From Cyathus striatus (taxonomy: Eukaryota; Basidiomycota; Agaricomycetes; Agaricales; Nidulariaceae): DNA of 64,000 nucleotides. Shown here piece after piece: positions 47,480-58,499 of this stretch. Below the pieces are notes generated by a model that did no database searches, was not told where the DNA came from, and saw nothing but the letters and a program-made list of their open reading frames with translations. The stretch is taken from contig JAOVFP010000003.1 in NCBI GenBank assembly GCA_025738555.1, positions 3,286,001 to 3,350,000 of the forward strand, read 5' to 3'. The position numbers and the translations under genes were made by a program. Each line of letters opens with the position of its first letter. The first letter of the stretch is position 1.

Positions 47480-48060
47480 GCTGTACCTTGTGAAAAAATA
47501 GAGTGGCTATTTGATCCAGCTGGGCTATCCCAGCAACACAAAGAAAAAGTGAAATCGGTGGGAACAGCGGTAGTTGAAAATGGAGCTACTTCCAAAAATG
47601 GAAGGGGGGCAACTGAAAATATGCCACACCAATCTCCCTACACACTGCGCACAGAGAGCGGTCCCAACTCTAAATATAGAGCTGCGTGGCAACCGGCAAA
47701 CACTCGTAAAGAGAGGCCAGGTAGGTAGGACTTCACTGCACTTCACCTTGGTCTGCCAATTCTCCTGCCACTGTAATGCCTGAGACGGCTGCAGCAAAAA
47801 ACACAATCTCTACTTAATACACAAACAGGGAAGCCAGAGAGCCAGAGAGCCAGAGAGCCAGAGAGCCAGAGTCCAGAGCCAAGGGTCCAAGAGTCCAAGG
47901 TCCAGAGGCCCAGAAGGGGGTCCAAGAGGGTACCTGTTTTAAAAAAAAAAAAAAAAAAAAAGAACAAAAAACTCCAAAAAACTCGCAGAAATGCAAGGAA
48001 AACACTATTTAATAGTGCAGTGGCTGCCCAAAAAAGCGAAATTTCAGTCAACATGAGGCA
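47480..48060 (-). promoter_or_regulatory. Conserved 5' leader of Helitron unit 2
   Basis: Homologous to the leaders at 40226-40830 and 58500-59050. It includes the CCAGAGAG tandem simple repeat (about 47832-47900) and an A-run (47941-47961). The frames seen in it are not preserved between units. Confidence 0.5.
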
Positions 48061-48726
48061 ATAATATCCCTAAACACATACAGTAGGATTGTGAGGTCAA
48101 AAAATAAAGGGGGAAAGTGGAGGGAGCAAAAGATCCAAAAGGTAGCTGTATTTTCTTATTTTTGATATAAAAAATAGCCAAAAACTCGCAGAAATGCAAG
48201 AATGCACTATAGAATGGAGCAGTGGCTGTCAAAAAAACCGAAATTTCAATCAATATGAAGCAACATTATGCCTAGACACTTACAGTATGATAGGGGGGCA
48301 AGAAATAACGGGGGGAAAGTGGGGGGGAGGAGGGGAAAGGGCAGCAGCACAGCATCAGTGCAGCATGCGCCCCATTGGAGCGCGGCCGCGCTCCATCTCC
48401 AAATGCTTAGTCATGCCCCTCAGCAAGCGGCTCAAGATGATTGGTCATTTACCTCGCCGTTTTAGGTTGGGAGCCATCAATGCCCTCCCAAATAGCGAGC
48501 GCAGCCACCCATCTCAACCGAAAGCGGCAGAACGTGCGCGCGCGCATCAATTTCCATCCCAAAATGGCCACATTTCCATTTTCGGTAATAAATTTATACA
48601 TGGCAAGCCCCACACCTTGATTTATCGAAAAAAAGGCCAAAACGCGTAATTTTCCCCACCCAATTCCGGCCTGTCCCACGCACCATTTAAACCCAAATTC
48701 ACAGGCCTCTTCTCATTATATATAGA

Positions 48727-48925
48727 CAAGCTTTACACCCGTGCTCCGCTACGGGTACGGGAGCCTGTCGGCTCCCTCCTCCGCTCCACACAGATGACAG
48801 CTTGCTGTGGGGCTGCGCCCCCCAGACCCCCTGCTTCTTAATCCCAGTCCTTTGGCTGAGGGGCTGCGCCCCCAGACCCCCGCTTTTTTTCTTCTTGGGG
48901 GGTTGCACCCCCCAAACCCCCTGCT
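48727..48925 (-). repeat. Helitron 3' module, unit 3
   Basis: Terminal hairpin at 48738-48755, followed by the GC-rich hairpins GGGGCTGCGCCCC (two) and GGGGGGTTGCACCCCCC as in units 2 and 6. Confidence 0.8.
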
Positions 48926-48942
48926 AACCCATGAGGCATATA

Positions 48943-49052
48943 TCTACCCGTGTTGTTTAAATCTACACCCGTGTTGTTTAAATCTACACCCGTGTTGTTT
49001 AAATCTACACCCGTGTTGTTTAAATCTACACCCGTGTTGTTTAAATCTACAC
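48943..49052. repeat. 21-bp minisatellite, about 5 copies (unit 3)
   Basis: Monomer CTACACCCGTGTTG followed by TTTAAAT. It sits directly after the 3' module. It shares the CACCCGTG core and 21-bp period with the minisatellites of units 4 and 6, but has its own AT-rich linker. Confidence 0.92.
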
Positions 49053-50277
49053 ATATCCATCCACATTCATCACCCATCGCCATTTACACTTAAATTACAT
49101 CACTTATATATCTCTAACTACTTCTATCAATTCCACACATGAATAGTATCAATCAGTCAGAGCTCCTTTTAATTTATTGTAGCTCACCCATGACAAATAT
49201 ATCCACCCATGTTGATTAGTCTTCACTATTTTCATTCCCTTGAACAGAATAAATCTATTTTAATCAATACTCCTATTTCTATTTATTACACTCAAATTAT
49301 ACACTGAGAACATTCATATATCCACCATACATTACTACAGTGCCCATCAAATTATTTATTATTTATCAATTATAATCCTATTGTCATCCTCATATATCAT
49401 ATATATCACCCATATGGTATATATCAATATTCAGAAATCCCCAAATATCAACTGCTATTTATATACCTGTCTGATATATATCATATACATCACCCATGTA
49501 GTATTATCTACACCTTGACATGAATAGTATCAATGAGTTAGAGCTCCTTTGAATTTATTGCACCTGATTTAGGTTATATCATTCTGATCATTGTTGAAAA
49601 ACAACAAAAACTTCACATAATCTACCATAAATTACTACACCATCCATCTAATACATCATAACTTACTAATTATAGTTCCATTCTTATCCACATAAACATC
49701 CTCATTTAATTGTGGTATGAAACTAAAGGGGGGGAACACATTCCAACACAATATAATTACAGTAAACAAATCATCACAACAGTTCAAAATCTAATAAATA
49801 CACTATAAATCACTACAGCAGCCACTAAATTTCGAAATTTTAATCTTTATATAGTGCCATTATTATCCACAAAAATATACACCATTATTGTTCTGTTTAA
49901 ACTCAAGAGAAGGGGGAAAGGGAATGGAACTTTGGATGTGCCAGCAGCAGAACTCCAGCCATCAATCACCCATTGTGGCGTGCACATTCAAAGAAGCTTA
50001 GTCATTCACATCCATCCGTTTTGAGCAAGGGACCCCATCAAACCCCTCCCAAATCGTTACAGATCCATCAATCTCAACCCAAAACGGCAACACCACCAAT
50101 TTCCATCCCAAAATGGCCACATTTCCATTTTCGGTAATAAATTTATATACATGGCAAGCCCCACACCTTGATTCATCGAAGAAATGGCCAAAACGCGTAA
50201 TTTTCCCCCCCCAAATCCGGCCTGTCCCACGCGCCATATAAACCCAAATTCACAGGCCTCTTCTCATTATATATAGA

Positions 50278-50465
50278 CAAGCTTTACACCCGTGCTCCGC
50301 TACGGGAACGGAGCCTGTCGGCTCCCTCCTCCGCTCCACACAGATGACAGCTTGCTGTGGGGCTGCGCCCCCAGACCCCCGCTTCTTAATCCCAGTCCTT
50401 TGGCTGAGGGCTGCGCCCCAGACCCCTGCTTTTTCTTCTTGGGGGTTGCACCCCCAAACCCCCTG
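50278..50465 (-). repeat. Helitron 3' module, unit 4
   Basis: Terminal hairpin at 50289-50306. The GC-rich hairpins are present but each has lost one or two bases in its G/C runs compared with unit 3. Confidence 0.8.
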
Positions 50466-50485
50466 CTTACCCATGAGAAACATAT

Positions 50486-50980
50486 CTACCCGTGTTGGTT
50501 ATATCAACACCCGTGTTGGTTATATCAACACCCGTGTTGGTTATATCAACACCGTGTTGGTTATATCAACACCCGTGTTGGTTATATCAACACCCGTGTT
50601 GGTTATATCAACACCCGTGTTGGTTATATCAACACCCGTGTTGGTTATATCAACACCCGTGTTGGTTATATCAACACCCGTGTTGGTTATATCAACACCC
50701 GTGTTGGTTATATCAACACCCGTGTTGGTTATATCAACACCGTGTTGGTTATATCAACACCCGTGTTGGTTATATCAACACCCGTGTTGGTTATATCAAC
50801 ACCGTGTTGGTTATATCAACACCCGTGTTGGTTATATCAACACCGTGTTGGTTATATCAACACCCGTGTTGGTTATATCAACACCCGTGTTGGTTATATC
50901 AACACCCGTGTTGGTTATATCAACACCCGTGTTGGTTATATCAACACCCGTGTTGGTTATATCAACACCTGTGTAGTTTA
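50486..50980. repeat. 21-bp palindromic minisatellite, about 23-24 copies (unit 4)
   Basis: Monomer CAACACCCGTGTTG (a perfect 6-bp-arm palindrome around CC) plus GTTATAT. Several monomers are 20 bp because one C is missing from the centre (CACCGTG). The last copy is changed to CACCTGTGTAG. The long open frames across it (VGYINTR-type repeats) are by-products of the 21-bp period. Confidence 0.95.
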
Positions 50981-51962
50981 CTCTTCACTATTTTCATTCC
51001 CTTCAACAGAATAAATATATTATAATCAATACTCCTTCTATTCATTACACTCAAATTATACACTGAGAACATTCATATATCCACCATACATTACTACAGT
51101 GCCCATCAAATTATTTATTATTTATCAATTATAATCCTATTGTCATCCTCATATATCATATATATCATATACATCACCCATGTAGTATTATCTACACCTT
51201 GACATGAAGAGTATCAATGAGTTAGAGCTCCTTTGAATTTATTGCACCTGATTTAGGTTATATTATTCTGATCATTGTTGAAAAACAACAAAAACTTCAC
51301 ATAATCTACCATAAATTACTACACCATCCATCTAATACATCATAACTTATCAATTATAGTTCCATTCTTATCCACATAAATATCCTCATTTAATTGTGGT
51401 ATGAAACTAAAGGGGGGAACACATTCCAACACAATATAATTAATTACAGTAAACAAATCATCACAACAGTTCAAAATCTAATCAATACACTATAAATCAC
51501 TACAGCAGCCACTAAATTTCGAAATTTTAATCTTTATATAGTGCCATTATTATCCACAAAAATATACACCATTATTGTTCTGTTTAAACTCAAGAGGAGG
51601 GGGAAAGGGAATGGAACTTTGGATGTGCCAGCAGCAGAACTCCAGCCATCAATCACCCATTGTGGCGTGCACATTCAAAGAAGCTTAGTCATTCACATCC
51701 ATCCGTTTTGAGCAAGGGACCCCATCAAACCCCTCCCAAATCATTACAGATCCATCAATCTCAACCCAAAACGGCAACACCACCAATTTCCATCCCAAAA
51801 CGGCCACATTTCCATTTTCCGTAATAAATTTATACATGGCAAGCCCCACACCTCGATTTATCGAAAAAATGGCCAAAATGCGTAATTTTCCCCACCCAAT
51901 TCCGGCCTGTCCCACGCACCATCTATACCTCAATTCCCAGGCCTCTTCTCATTATATATAGA

Positions 51963-52160
51963 CAAGCCTTACACCCGTGCTCCGCTACGGGAACGGGAGC
52001 CTGTCGGCTCCCTCCTCCGCTCCACACAAATGACGGCTTGCTGTGGGGCTGCGCCCCCCAGACCCCCCGCTTCTTAATCCCAGTTCTGAACACTGAGGGC
52101 TGCGCCCCAGACCCCTGCTGCTTTTTTTCTTGGGGGTTGCACCCCCAAACCCCTGCTTAA
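51963..52160 (-). repeat. Helitron 3' module, unit 5
   Basis: Terminal hairpin CCCGT(N8)ACGGG at 51974-51991, 11 nt from the CTTG end, then the GC-rich hairpin series. Confidence 0.8.
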
Positions 52161-52279
52161 AAATCTAACTTATCTTTTCTTTTGAAAATTCATCTCTTAT
52201 TGGAAAAATATATCTATCAATATAAATATCATACACTACTAAACACTACTAAAATCTTATCTACAATTCAAATCATAAA

Positions 52280-55200
52280 CTAAAGTAACACTTCAGGGTA
52301 CACTATATTCTTCGTAACAGCTGACTCACTCCTAGCATCCCAAATCACCTTCATCTTGTGAACAGATCGTACTCGTGACACTCCAACATAAAACTGCCCA
52401 TGAGTAAACACACCATTCCTAAGATCCAATCCAACATGAGAAACTGACTGTCCTTGTGCCTTATTGATCGTCATCGCAAATGCAAGTCGAACAGGGAACT
52501 GGTGTCGACAAAACCGGAATGGCACTTGTGAAGCAGATGGTTCTATTTTCAGACGTGGTATGAACACCCGTGATCCTCTCTTGTCCCCAGTTAATAATCG
52601 AACTTCTAACACTCGGTTCCGTATCGCTGTAATCACTCCACGGCTTCCATTGCATACTCCATCAGAAACACTCAGGTTTCGAAGTACCATCACAGGACAT
52701 CCAATCTTCAATTCCAAGTGTGCCAGTGGCAATCCAGAGCAGTTGATCGTGTTTAGGTACTCCACAGGGTATAGAAGTTCCCCATTATACCCATGATCAT
52801 CTGGAAGTGTATCTGCACTGTGCAGTGAAGTAGCTTCTCCTGGAAATGAAGACAGAATCTGAGAGTTCAGACCATCCACATCATCATTTCGACTTGACAG
52901 AATCGTTCGCTCAGCATAGTACTCATCACCATGTCCTTCAGCTGATGAAAGTCCAGGGTAGATTGTTGAAATAAGAGATTCCACAGTATTGGAAGCACAT
53001 TTGAAGTGGTTTGGAATTTCTATGTCTTCATTAATAGTGTGCTCTCCATGTCCAACACCCAGCTGCCAGGCAGCAAATCGTCGTTCAGATTCATCCTCCA
53101 CATTCAATCGCATGTTACGTCGCAAGTGAATTACAGTAATGTCTGCCCAAAGGTCAGATCTCTGAAGGCATGCTGACACAATCTGAGGTCGACTCCCTCG
53201 CACCACCACAGGAAGGATTTGTTGCCAGTCTCCACCATACACTACAGTGCATCCTCCAAATGGTTGCTCAGATCGACGAAGATCTTTGAAAGTCCGGCTG
53301 ACTGCCTCATGGATATGTCGGTGCTGCATTGGTGCCTCATCCCAAAACACTGCATCAGCCTTCTCAATCAGCCCAGCAAGATCTGACCCCCATGCAATAT
53401 TGCACATTGATGTCTCATTGATATCAATTGGAATCTTGAACACAGAGTGAGCTGTTCGCCCTCCAATAATCAGAAGTGCAGCAATCCCTGATGATGCAAC
53501 AACAATCACTATCTTTCCCTCCCCCCGAAGGTAATAGCATAATGTGTTGTACACATAGGTCTTTCCTGTTCCTCCAGGGCCATGCAAGAAGAAGAGCTCC
53601 CCAGATTTAGACTCAATGGCCTGCACTATTTGATCAAAGGCTGCCCGCTGCTCCTCATTCAAAGTTGCAAGTCGCTCCTGACCCAAAGCATGCTGTTCCA
53701 CTACATCATATGCAGTGTATACTGCAATCAATGGATTGTTTGTCTGGTCTTCCCTCCTGTTGTTGGCTTGCTGCTCCCTTTCATGCCAGTTTTCTGTTGG
53801 TAGTGGTAGTGGCATATCTATCCATTGTGACAGAGACTTGCCAGAGCTGATTAGAAATTTATCAATCAGATACAGCCCATAATCATAGATCTGTTCCTCT
53901 GTAGGATCTGCAAGATGAAGGTGTGTTCGAATGATGTGTCCCAGATCATCGCAGATGTGTTCCTTAAATTCATTCCAGAGTCCCACATAATCCACAGGCC
54001 CACAGTCTCGAAGAATCGTCCCAAACAGGCTGCGCAGCTGATATCCTGTCTTCATTTGAGCTGCATCTCGCAAACACTCTCTCCATTCACCATCATCCTG
54101 CAGAAGACCTAAAGCCAGACATGCCTCTCTGAATGTCTGATGCACAACTCCATCAACTGTTCGCAAGTCTGCAAAGGATTTTGCACCCTTGACCACTGTT
54201 AGCAATGTTCGCAGGTAGAATCGCTCCCCAGCATTTGGATGAACAAAGTATGTCCGTCCAATAGCAAATCCTCGCTGACGAAGTGTCCATGTGTGCTCAG
54301 TTTTATTCCACACAAAGGTATTGGGCATGTCCTGGTACAGAACCTCCCGTGCTGCTGGGTATTGAATGTTGGCCTTAAAGTAAGCAGTAAGAGTTGTATC
54401 TTGTGTTGATGCACGCTCCACTGCCTCTCGCACATCTTCAGCATTCTGATCATATATAACAGACTGCTCATTTGGAAGATGAATTGACAGCCGAACTACA
54501 TTTGGGACCTCCTCATGCAACTTAAATGCAAACAGTCGCCACAGAGCCTCACAGGGAGAGATATATCGAGCATCAAAGAATGTCTTCATCTCATTCAGTT
54601 CCTGTGAGAACTCCACTGTAGCACGATCATGGCCTTTGAAAATGTACTTGTAAATGTACTTGATGGCCTTGATTGATGCAATGCATTCAACATTAATGTG
54701 GCACCGGTACTTCCATGACAGATATCGGTTGTATGGCACAACCCAGCAGTTATTCACTGGAGTCCCATCCCTGGTCATGGGCTGAAATCTGGTGATCTCC
54801 CTCCTTCTCAGAACAGAATATGAATCATCTGTGATGATTGTCTCATCCCGATAAGCCTTTGGAAATCCCTTTGAGCACTTGCCACCCTCCATGCATGACT
54901 GATTGCTGCCAGGACCACAGGGTTTGTGAATCATGGTTCTCAGAATCAAATCATACAGCTCAGGTTCAGTCTCAGGGTCAGGAAGTTCAGCAGTGATCAT
55001 GCTGTCAATGTCCTCTGGAGTGCGCAACTTGTCCTCAGGAGCCACAAACACAATTAAATGCATATGTGGCAGTCCACGCTTCTGGTATTCAATGGTATGA
55101 ATATGTGCAACACATTGCCCAAAGATGCCCTCCTGGTAGATATCTCGAATAATCTGCTGCTGGATTTGACGAAACACCCGAACCACAATGTCTGGCCGAT

Positions 55201-56701
55201 CATGAGCTTCCACTCCTTCAGGCAAGGCACTCTTCACATCTGGGTGATGGGGATCCATGGTCACTGTCAGGAAGTAGTCTGGAAACTTAAAGTGGCGATT
55301 GATAGCCAGTGCATCCTGACAGTTCTGCTGCATGAATCGAGTGCTTCCTGCAAAATTGGATGGAATGATCACCCTTTTTCCAAGTTCCTCCCCTTGCACA
55401 TCTGGATTAACTGCAATGGCATCCACTATTCCCTGATAGGTTTCAGCACGGATCTCTGGTTGATGACCTTCAATCCAACGCAACCGACCCTGCTCAGTGC
55501 ATGCCCATGTATCCACACCATACTCCTGAAACAGCTTCTTTGTCCTGAATTGATGAAGATTCTCACCAATACGTGGATGGATGTAGTAGCGAAAATGCTC
55601 AATTTGTGAGACATGCTTGCGCTTCCTTGTTGTGGGTGCATCCTCCTCCTCTCCTGGTGCCCTGTTGGGCACATGATCCACATTATCCACCTCCTCCACG
55701 CCATCATATTTAATGCCAGGCTGCCATCCAAGTTGACCTCGTGGAAACAGAATTGGATAGTGAAATGGCCAATACATTGCATTCACCTCACTGATTCGCT
55801 CCAGTCTACCATCAAGGCGATGCATGATGACCTCGCGAGGTCCCTGAACCTGATCACCATCCCCAAGCAGAAGAACTGCAATCTCATTTTCTGTTGGAAC
55901 ATTGTATCTCCGTCGGTCTGTGCCTACAGGACGACAAATGGCAAGGCAAAAATTGTGAGCAGGATTATTGTTCCGTATTTCCTGATAGGCCTTCCGATAG
56001 ACTGATGTGCCTGGATGATGACGATAAAGAACATCTTCCAATATTCTCATAACATTGACATCCATGTTAAGACGACGATTAGCAGGATGACCATTAATTC
56101 GATCCTGAGGTGAAGGTGCCTCAGCTGGATCATGAATGTAGAGCTGAGCATATTTTCTGGGAAGACCTTGGCGAGGTAGGAGTGATCCAGCAAAATGAGT
56201 AACTCGACCTCCAATTTTGAAAACATATGGACCTCCAGCCTGGATGGAAGCATTATTCTCAATTCCCATGGATGTCATGGCAAAGGCACAGTTGTATTGA
56301 CGAATATTGTCCTGGAAATTCTTGTTTCCATCCTTTGCAAGCAGCTCTGTCAACTCCCTGGGAGATGGGCCCCAAGCTGGAAGTTTAACCTTTCCAGTCA
56401 GACAGCAACTTCCAAACTGAAGACGCTCCCTGGTGGATGCAGTCAAACGTTCAGCTTTCCAGTGCAATGCATTGCAGTCTGGGCAGACATCAGTGAATGG
56501 ACCCAGTGTGAATTTTGGCCAATTGCGATTAAATGGACGGCGAGCAATAGGAAGTTGTGGAGGAGGGGGAGGGCGGAGAGGAGGTGGAGGAGGTGGAGGA
56601 ATATCTGGTATATCTATAACCATGATATTGTGATCTACTTGTATTGGATCAGGAATTGGCTGTGGATGAGCAAGTACAGGAATATCCCATTCAACCTGCA
56701 T
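52280..56701 (-). CDS. Helitron Rep/Pif1-type helicase (RepHel), unit 5
   Basis: One uninterrupted frame of 1473 codons. Near the N-terminus there is a poly-Pro stretch and a zinc cluster (CPDCNALHWKAE, then FGSCCLTGKVKL, about residues 70-105). The Helitron-like Rep domain follows, with the HUH motif GLPHMHLIVF (His about 545 and 547) and the Tyr motif AIKYIYKYIFKGHD (Tyr about 681-685). The SF1 Pif1-type helicase has Walker A GPGGTGKT (about 1040-1047), WDEAPMQHRHIHEA (Walker B region) and the late motifs [16 protein letters not shown] and [10 protein letters not shown]. RepHel nicks and religates one strand at the element ends and unwinds it for rolling-circle transposition. An intron (GTAAGT at about 56756, acceptor at about 56709) joins it in frame (EYPV|PPMQVEW) to the Pro-rich exon upstream, so the true protein is longer. 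All catalytic residues expected for the family are present. Confidence 0.95.
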   Translation of the reverse strand: MQVEWDIPVLAHPQPIPDPIQVDHNIMVIDIPDIPPPPPPPLRPPPPPQLPIARRPFNRNWPKFTLGPFTDVCPDCNALHWKAERLTASTRERLQFGSCCLTGKVKLPAWGPSPRELTELLAKDGNKNFQDNIRQYNCAFAMTSMGIENNASIQAGGPYVFKIGGRVTHFAGSLLPRQGLPRKYAQLYIHDPAEAPSPQDRINGHPANRRLNMDVNVMRILEDVLYRHHPGTSVYRKAYQEIRNNNPAHNFCLAICRPVGTDRRRYNVPTENEIAVLLLGDGDQVQGPREVIMHRLDGRLERISEVNAMYWPFHYPILFPRGQLGWQPGIKYDGVEEVDNVDHVPNRAPGEEEDAPTTRKRKHVSQIEHFRYYIHPRIGENLHQFRTKKLFQEYGVDTWACTEQGRLRWIEGHQPEIRAETYQGIVDAIAVNPDVQGEELGKRVIIPSNFAGSTRFMQQNCQDALAINRHFKFPDYFLTVTMDPHHPDVKSALPEGVEAHDRPDIVVRVFRQIQQQIIRDIYQEGIFGQCVAHIHTIEYQKRGLPHMHLIVFVAPEDKLRTPEDIDSMITAELPDPETEPELYDLILRTMIHKPCGPGSNQSCMEGGKCSKGFPKAYRDETIITDDSYSVLRRREITRFQPMTRDGTPVNNCWVVPYNRYLSWKYRCHINVECIASIKAIKYIYKYIFKGHDRATVEFSQELNEMKTFFDARYISPCEALWRLFAFKLHEEVPNVVRLSIHLPNEQSVIYDQNAEDVREAVERASTQDTTLTAYFKANIQYPAAREVLYQDMPNTFVWNKTEHTWTLRQRGFAIGRTYFVHPNAGERFYLRTLLTVVKGAKSFADLRTVDGVVHQTFREACLALGLLQDDGEWRECLRDAAQMKTGYQLRSLFGTILRDCGPVDYVGLWNEFKEHICDDLGHIIRTHLHLADPTEEQIYDYGLYLIDKFLISSGKSLSQWIDMPLPLPTENWHEREQQANNRREDQTNNPLIAVYTAYDVVEQHALGQERLATLNEEQRAAFDQIVQAIESKSGELFFLHGPGGTGKTYVYNTLCYYLRGEGKIVIVVASSGIAALLIIGGRTAHSVFKIPIDINETSMCNIAWGSDLAGLIEKADAVFWDEAPMQHRHIHEAVSRTFKDLRRSEQPFGGCTVVYGGDWQQILPVVVRGSRPQIVSACLQRSDLWADITVIHLRRNMRLNVEDESERRFAAWQLGVGHGEHTINEDIEIPNHFKCASNTVESLISTIYPGLSSAEGHGDEYYAERTILSSRNDDVDGLNSQILSSFPGEATSLHSADTLPDDHGYNGELLYPVEYLNTINCSGLPLAHLELKIGCPVMVLRNLSVSDGVCNGSRGVITAIRNRVLEVRLLTGDKRGSRVFIPRLKIEPSASQVPFRFCRHQFPVRLAFAMTINKAQGQSVSHVGLDLRNGVFTHGQFYVGVSRVRSVHKMKVIWDARSESAVTKNIVYPEVLL

Positions 56702-56756
56702 GGGAGGCTAAATAATATGTTAGAATATTATTAATAATAATAATATCTGTACTTAC

Positions 56757-58460
56757 CACAGGGTATTCTGCAACAAAGCGTAGAGGAGGTGGAAAGTCAG
56801 GTGGTGGTGCAATATTTTGAGGAATTTGTGGCATGACTTGAAATATGGGGATATGCACAGGAGGAGCAGGAGGAGGGGGAGGAGGAGGAGGGGGAGGGGG
56901 AGGGGGAGCAGGTGGAGTTGGTGGATTAAACTGAATAAGTTGAAATGGCTGAATAGCAACAGGATTTGGAGGATTCTGTTCATTTTCAGGAAGAATCTGT
57001 TGATTCACCCAAAATGGATGGATGGCAACTGGAGCAGGAAGATTCTGTTCAATATTTGGAGGATCAGGATGAAACACAGGAGTGGGAGGAGCAGCAATAG
57101 GTGGGTTTAAATTAATATTAGGTGTAATTTGTTGATTAATACGAAATGGAGGAACTTGCACAGGAGCAGGAGCAGGAACAGGAGCAGGGGCATTTTGTTC
57201 AAAGTTTGGAGGATATTGTCGATTGACACGAAAAGGACGAACAGGGGGAGGAGCAGGAAAGGGAGCATTCCATCGAATATTTAATGGATTTTGAGGAATG
57301 ACAGCTTCAGCAAACTGTACATTTTGTCTTACCTTTTAAAGTAATAATTAGTAAAATTATAAATTTAAGCTTTTAAGAATAACACTTACAGGAAAATGAT
57401 CAGGAGGAAGCTGAACATAAGGATGTTCAATAATTATTAGAGGATCCCCTGGAGGATGGATATTCTGTGGAGGAATATTTTCAGCCTGTTGTATATTTTG
57501 AGGCTGAATGGTGGGAGGAGGAGTGGCTTCAATAATTATTGGAGGATTCCATTGTACATTGCGATCAACTGGTGGAGCAGGTGTATTGATGTGGGGAACA
57601 TGTTGCACAGGAACAATAGGTGCCAGAGGTGGATTCATAGGTGGGCGGATATTTGCAGCCCAGCGTACATTCAGATGCATATTATTGTGTTGATGAATGT
57701 TATCTGCAACCACTGGTTCATTCCAGTGAAACTGAGGGGCAGGTGCAGGGGGTGGTGCAATAGGCAGTGGATTAATGGGTGGGTGAATATCTGCAGCCCA
57801 GTGTACATCCAGAGGTACATTATTATGTGAATGAATATCCCCTGCAACAACAGGATTGTTCCAGTGAAACTGAGGGGCAGGTACAGGGGTGGTGCAGGAG
57901 GCAGTGCATTTATGTGAGGAATATTTTGTGGCTGAAATGCAACCTGAGGAACAGCTGCAGGGGCACCCATATTCATGTGAGGAATATCCAGTGGGGGCAA
58001 GTTATTCACCCATTGAATACTTTGAGGGTGATTATCATGTGAGTGAATGGCCTCTGCAACAATTGGAAGATTCCATTGTATATTTTGATGATTTGGGGGA
58101 GCTGGGTTATATTGCACAGGAGGTGGAGGATTCTGATTTCCCCTCCGACCTCTACCTCTGCCTCTTCCCCTTCCACCATTGTTACCCCTACCACGTTGCA
58201 GACCACCTGCATTTAAATCACCATTTCCCCTTCCCCTACCTCTTCCCCTTCCCCTCCCAATAGGTGGCAGAAGAGGAGGAAGGTTGGCACGTCTTGCTTC
58301 CAAATCAGCAGGAAGGTGGGGATACACAGGCTGGGCAGGAGCATCAGAAGCAGGCAGAGGCACATGCCTATTTTCTGGGGTGTCCAAAGCACGTGCATCA
58401 CGCTCAGCCTGCCGTGCATCTATGTGAGCCTGCTCTGCAGCATCAATTGGAGTTGACCTT
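56757..58460 (-). CDS. Pro-rich N-terminal exons of the unit 5 Helitron protein
   Basis: The exon from about 58458 starts STPIDAAEQAHIDARQAERD, then TPENRHVPLPAS, an Arg/Gly-rich tract (GRGRGRGRGN) and repeats of the type QNIQWNxPI and PQFHWNxPVVA. An intron at about 57390-57334 (GTAAGT...AG) leads to a second exon (57333-56757) rich in Pro with QNPPNPVAIQPFQ-like repeats. The frame of the first exon shifts at a G run near 57886-57889, which has four Gs where the neighbouring repeat (about 57740) has five, so it is interrupted unless this is a homopolymer error. The RGG-like and Pro-rich composition suggests nucleic-acid or protein binding, but no family is recognised. Confidence 0.6.
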
Positions 58461-58499
58461 TAAACCAATTATTAACAATATTAGCATGCATTCAACTCA

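Larger units (their letters stand above)
41255..48726 (-). mobile_element. Helitron unit 2 (Rep-helicase bearing, lightly broken)
   Basis: 7.5 kb. The Rep-helicase protein is nearly the same as that of unit 5, but has about three lesions. Its 5' terminal sequence (TCTATATATAATGAGAAGAGGCC) matches units 3 and 4 rather than units 1, 5 and 6. Confidence 0.85.
48727..50277 (-). mobile_element. Helitron unit 3 (non-autonomous, 1.55 kb)
   Basis: Complete ends identical in kind to those of the helicase-bearing units, but no coding capacity. It has a 3' module, a 5-copy minisatellite and an AT-rich body. Much of the body is shared with unit 4 (for example 49230-49390 with 50995-51155, and 49500-50270 with 51185-51955). 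Confidence 0.85.
50278..51962 (-). mobile_element. Helitron unit 4 (non-autonomous, 1.69 kb)
   Basis: Sister of unit 3 with the same body, but lacking roughly 90 bp found in unit 3 around 49405-49490 (the ends of the gap carry TCATATATATCA-like repeats). It has a greatly expanded minisatellite. Confidence 0.85.

Noticed and set aside
50486..50980. Possible CRISPR array
   Set aside because: The repeats are directly tandem with no unique spacers, and the context is eukaryotic mobile DNA.
50292..51025. Long overlapping open frames with repeated VGYINTR, VLVISTP or CWLYQHP units
   Set aside because: They exist only because the 21-bp minisatellite period is a multiple of three; all three frames are open and none has a plausible start or context.
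48727..52160. GC-rich GGGGCTGCGCCCC blocks as bacterial contamination or vector
   Set aside because: They recur at the same place in all six units with consistent flanks, so they belong to the Helitron 3' end.
56757..58460. Pro-rich exons as a captured host gene
   Set aside because: The same exons with the same layout are in three separate helicase-bearing units and splice toward RepHel, so they are part of the element.
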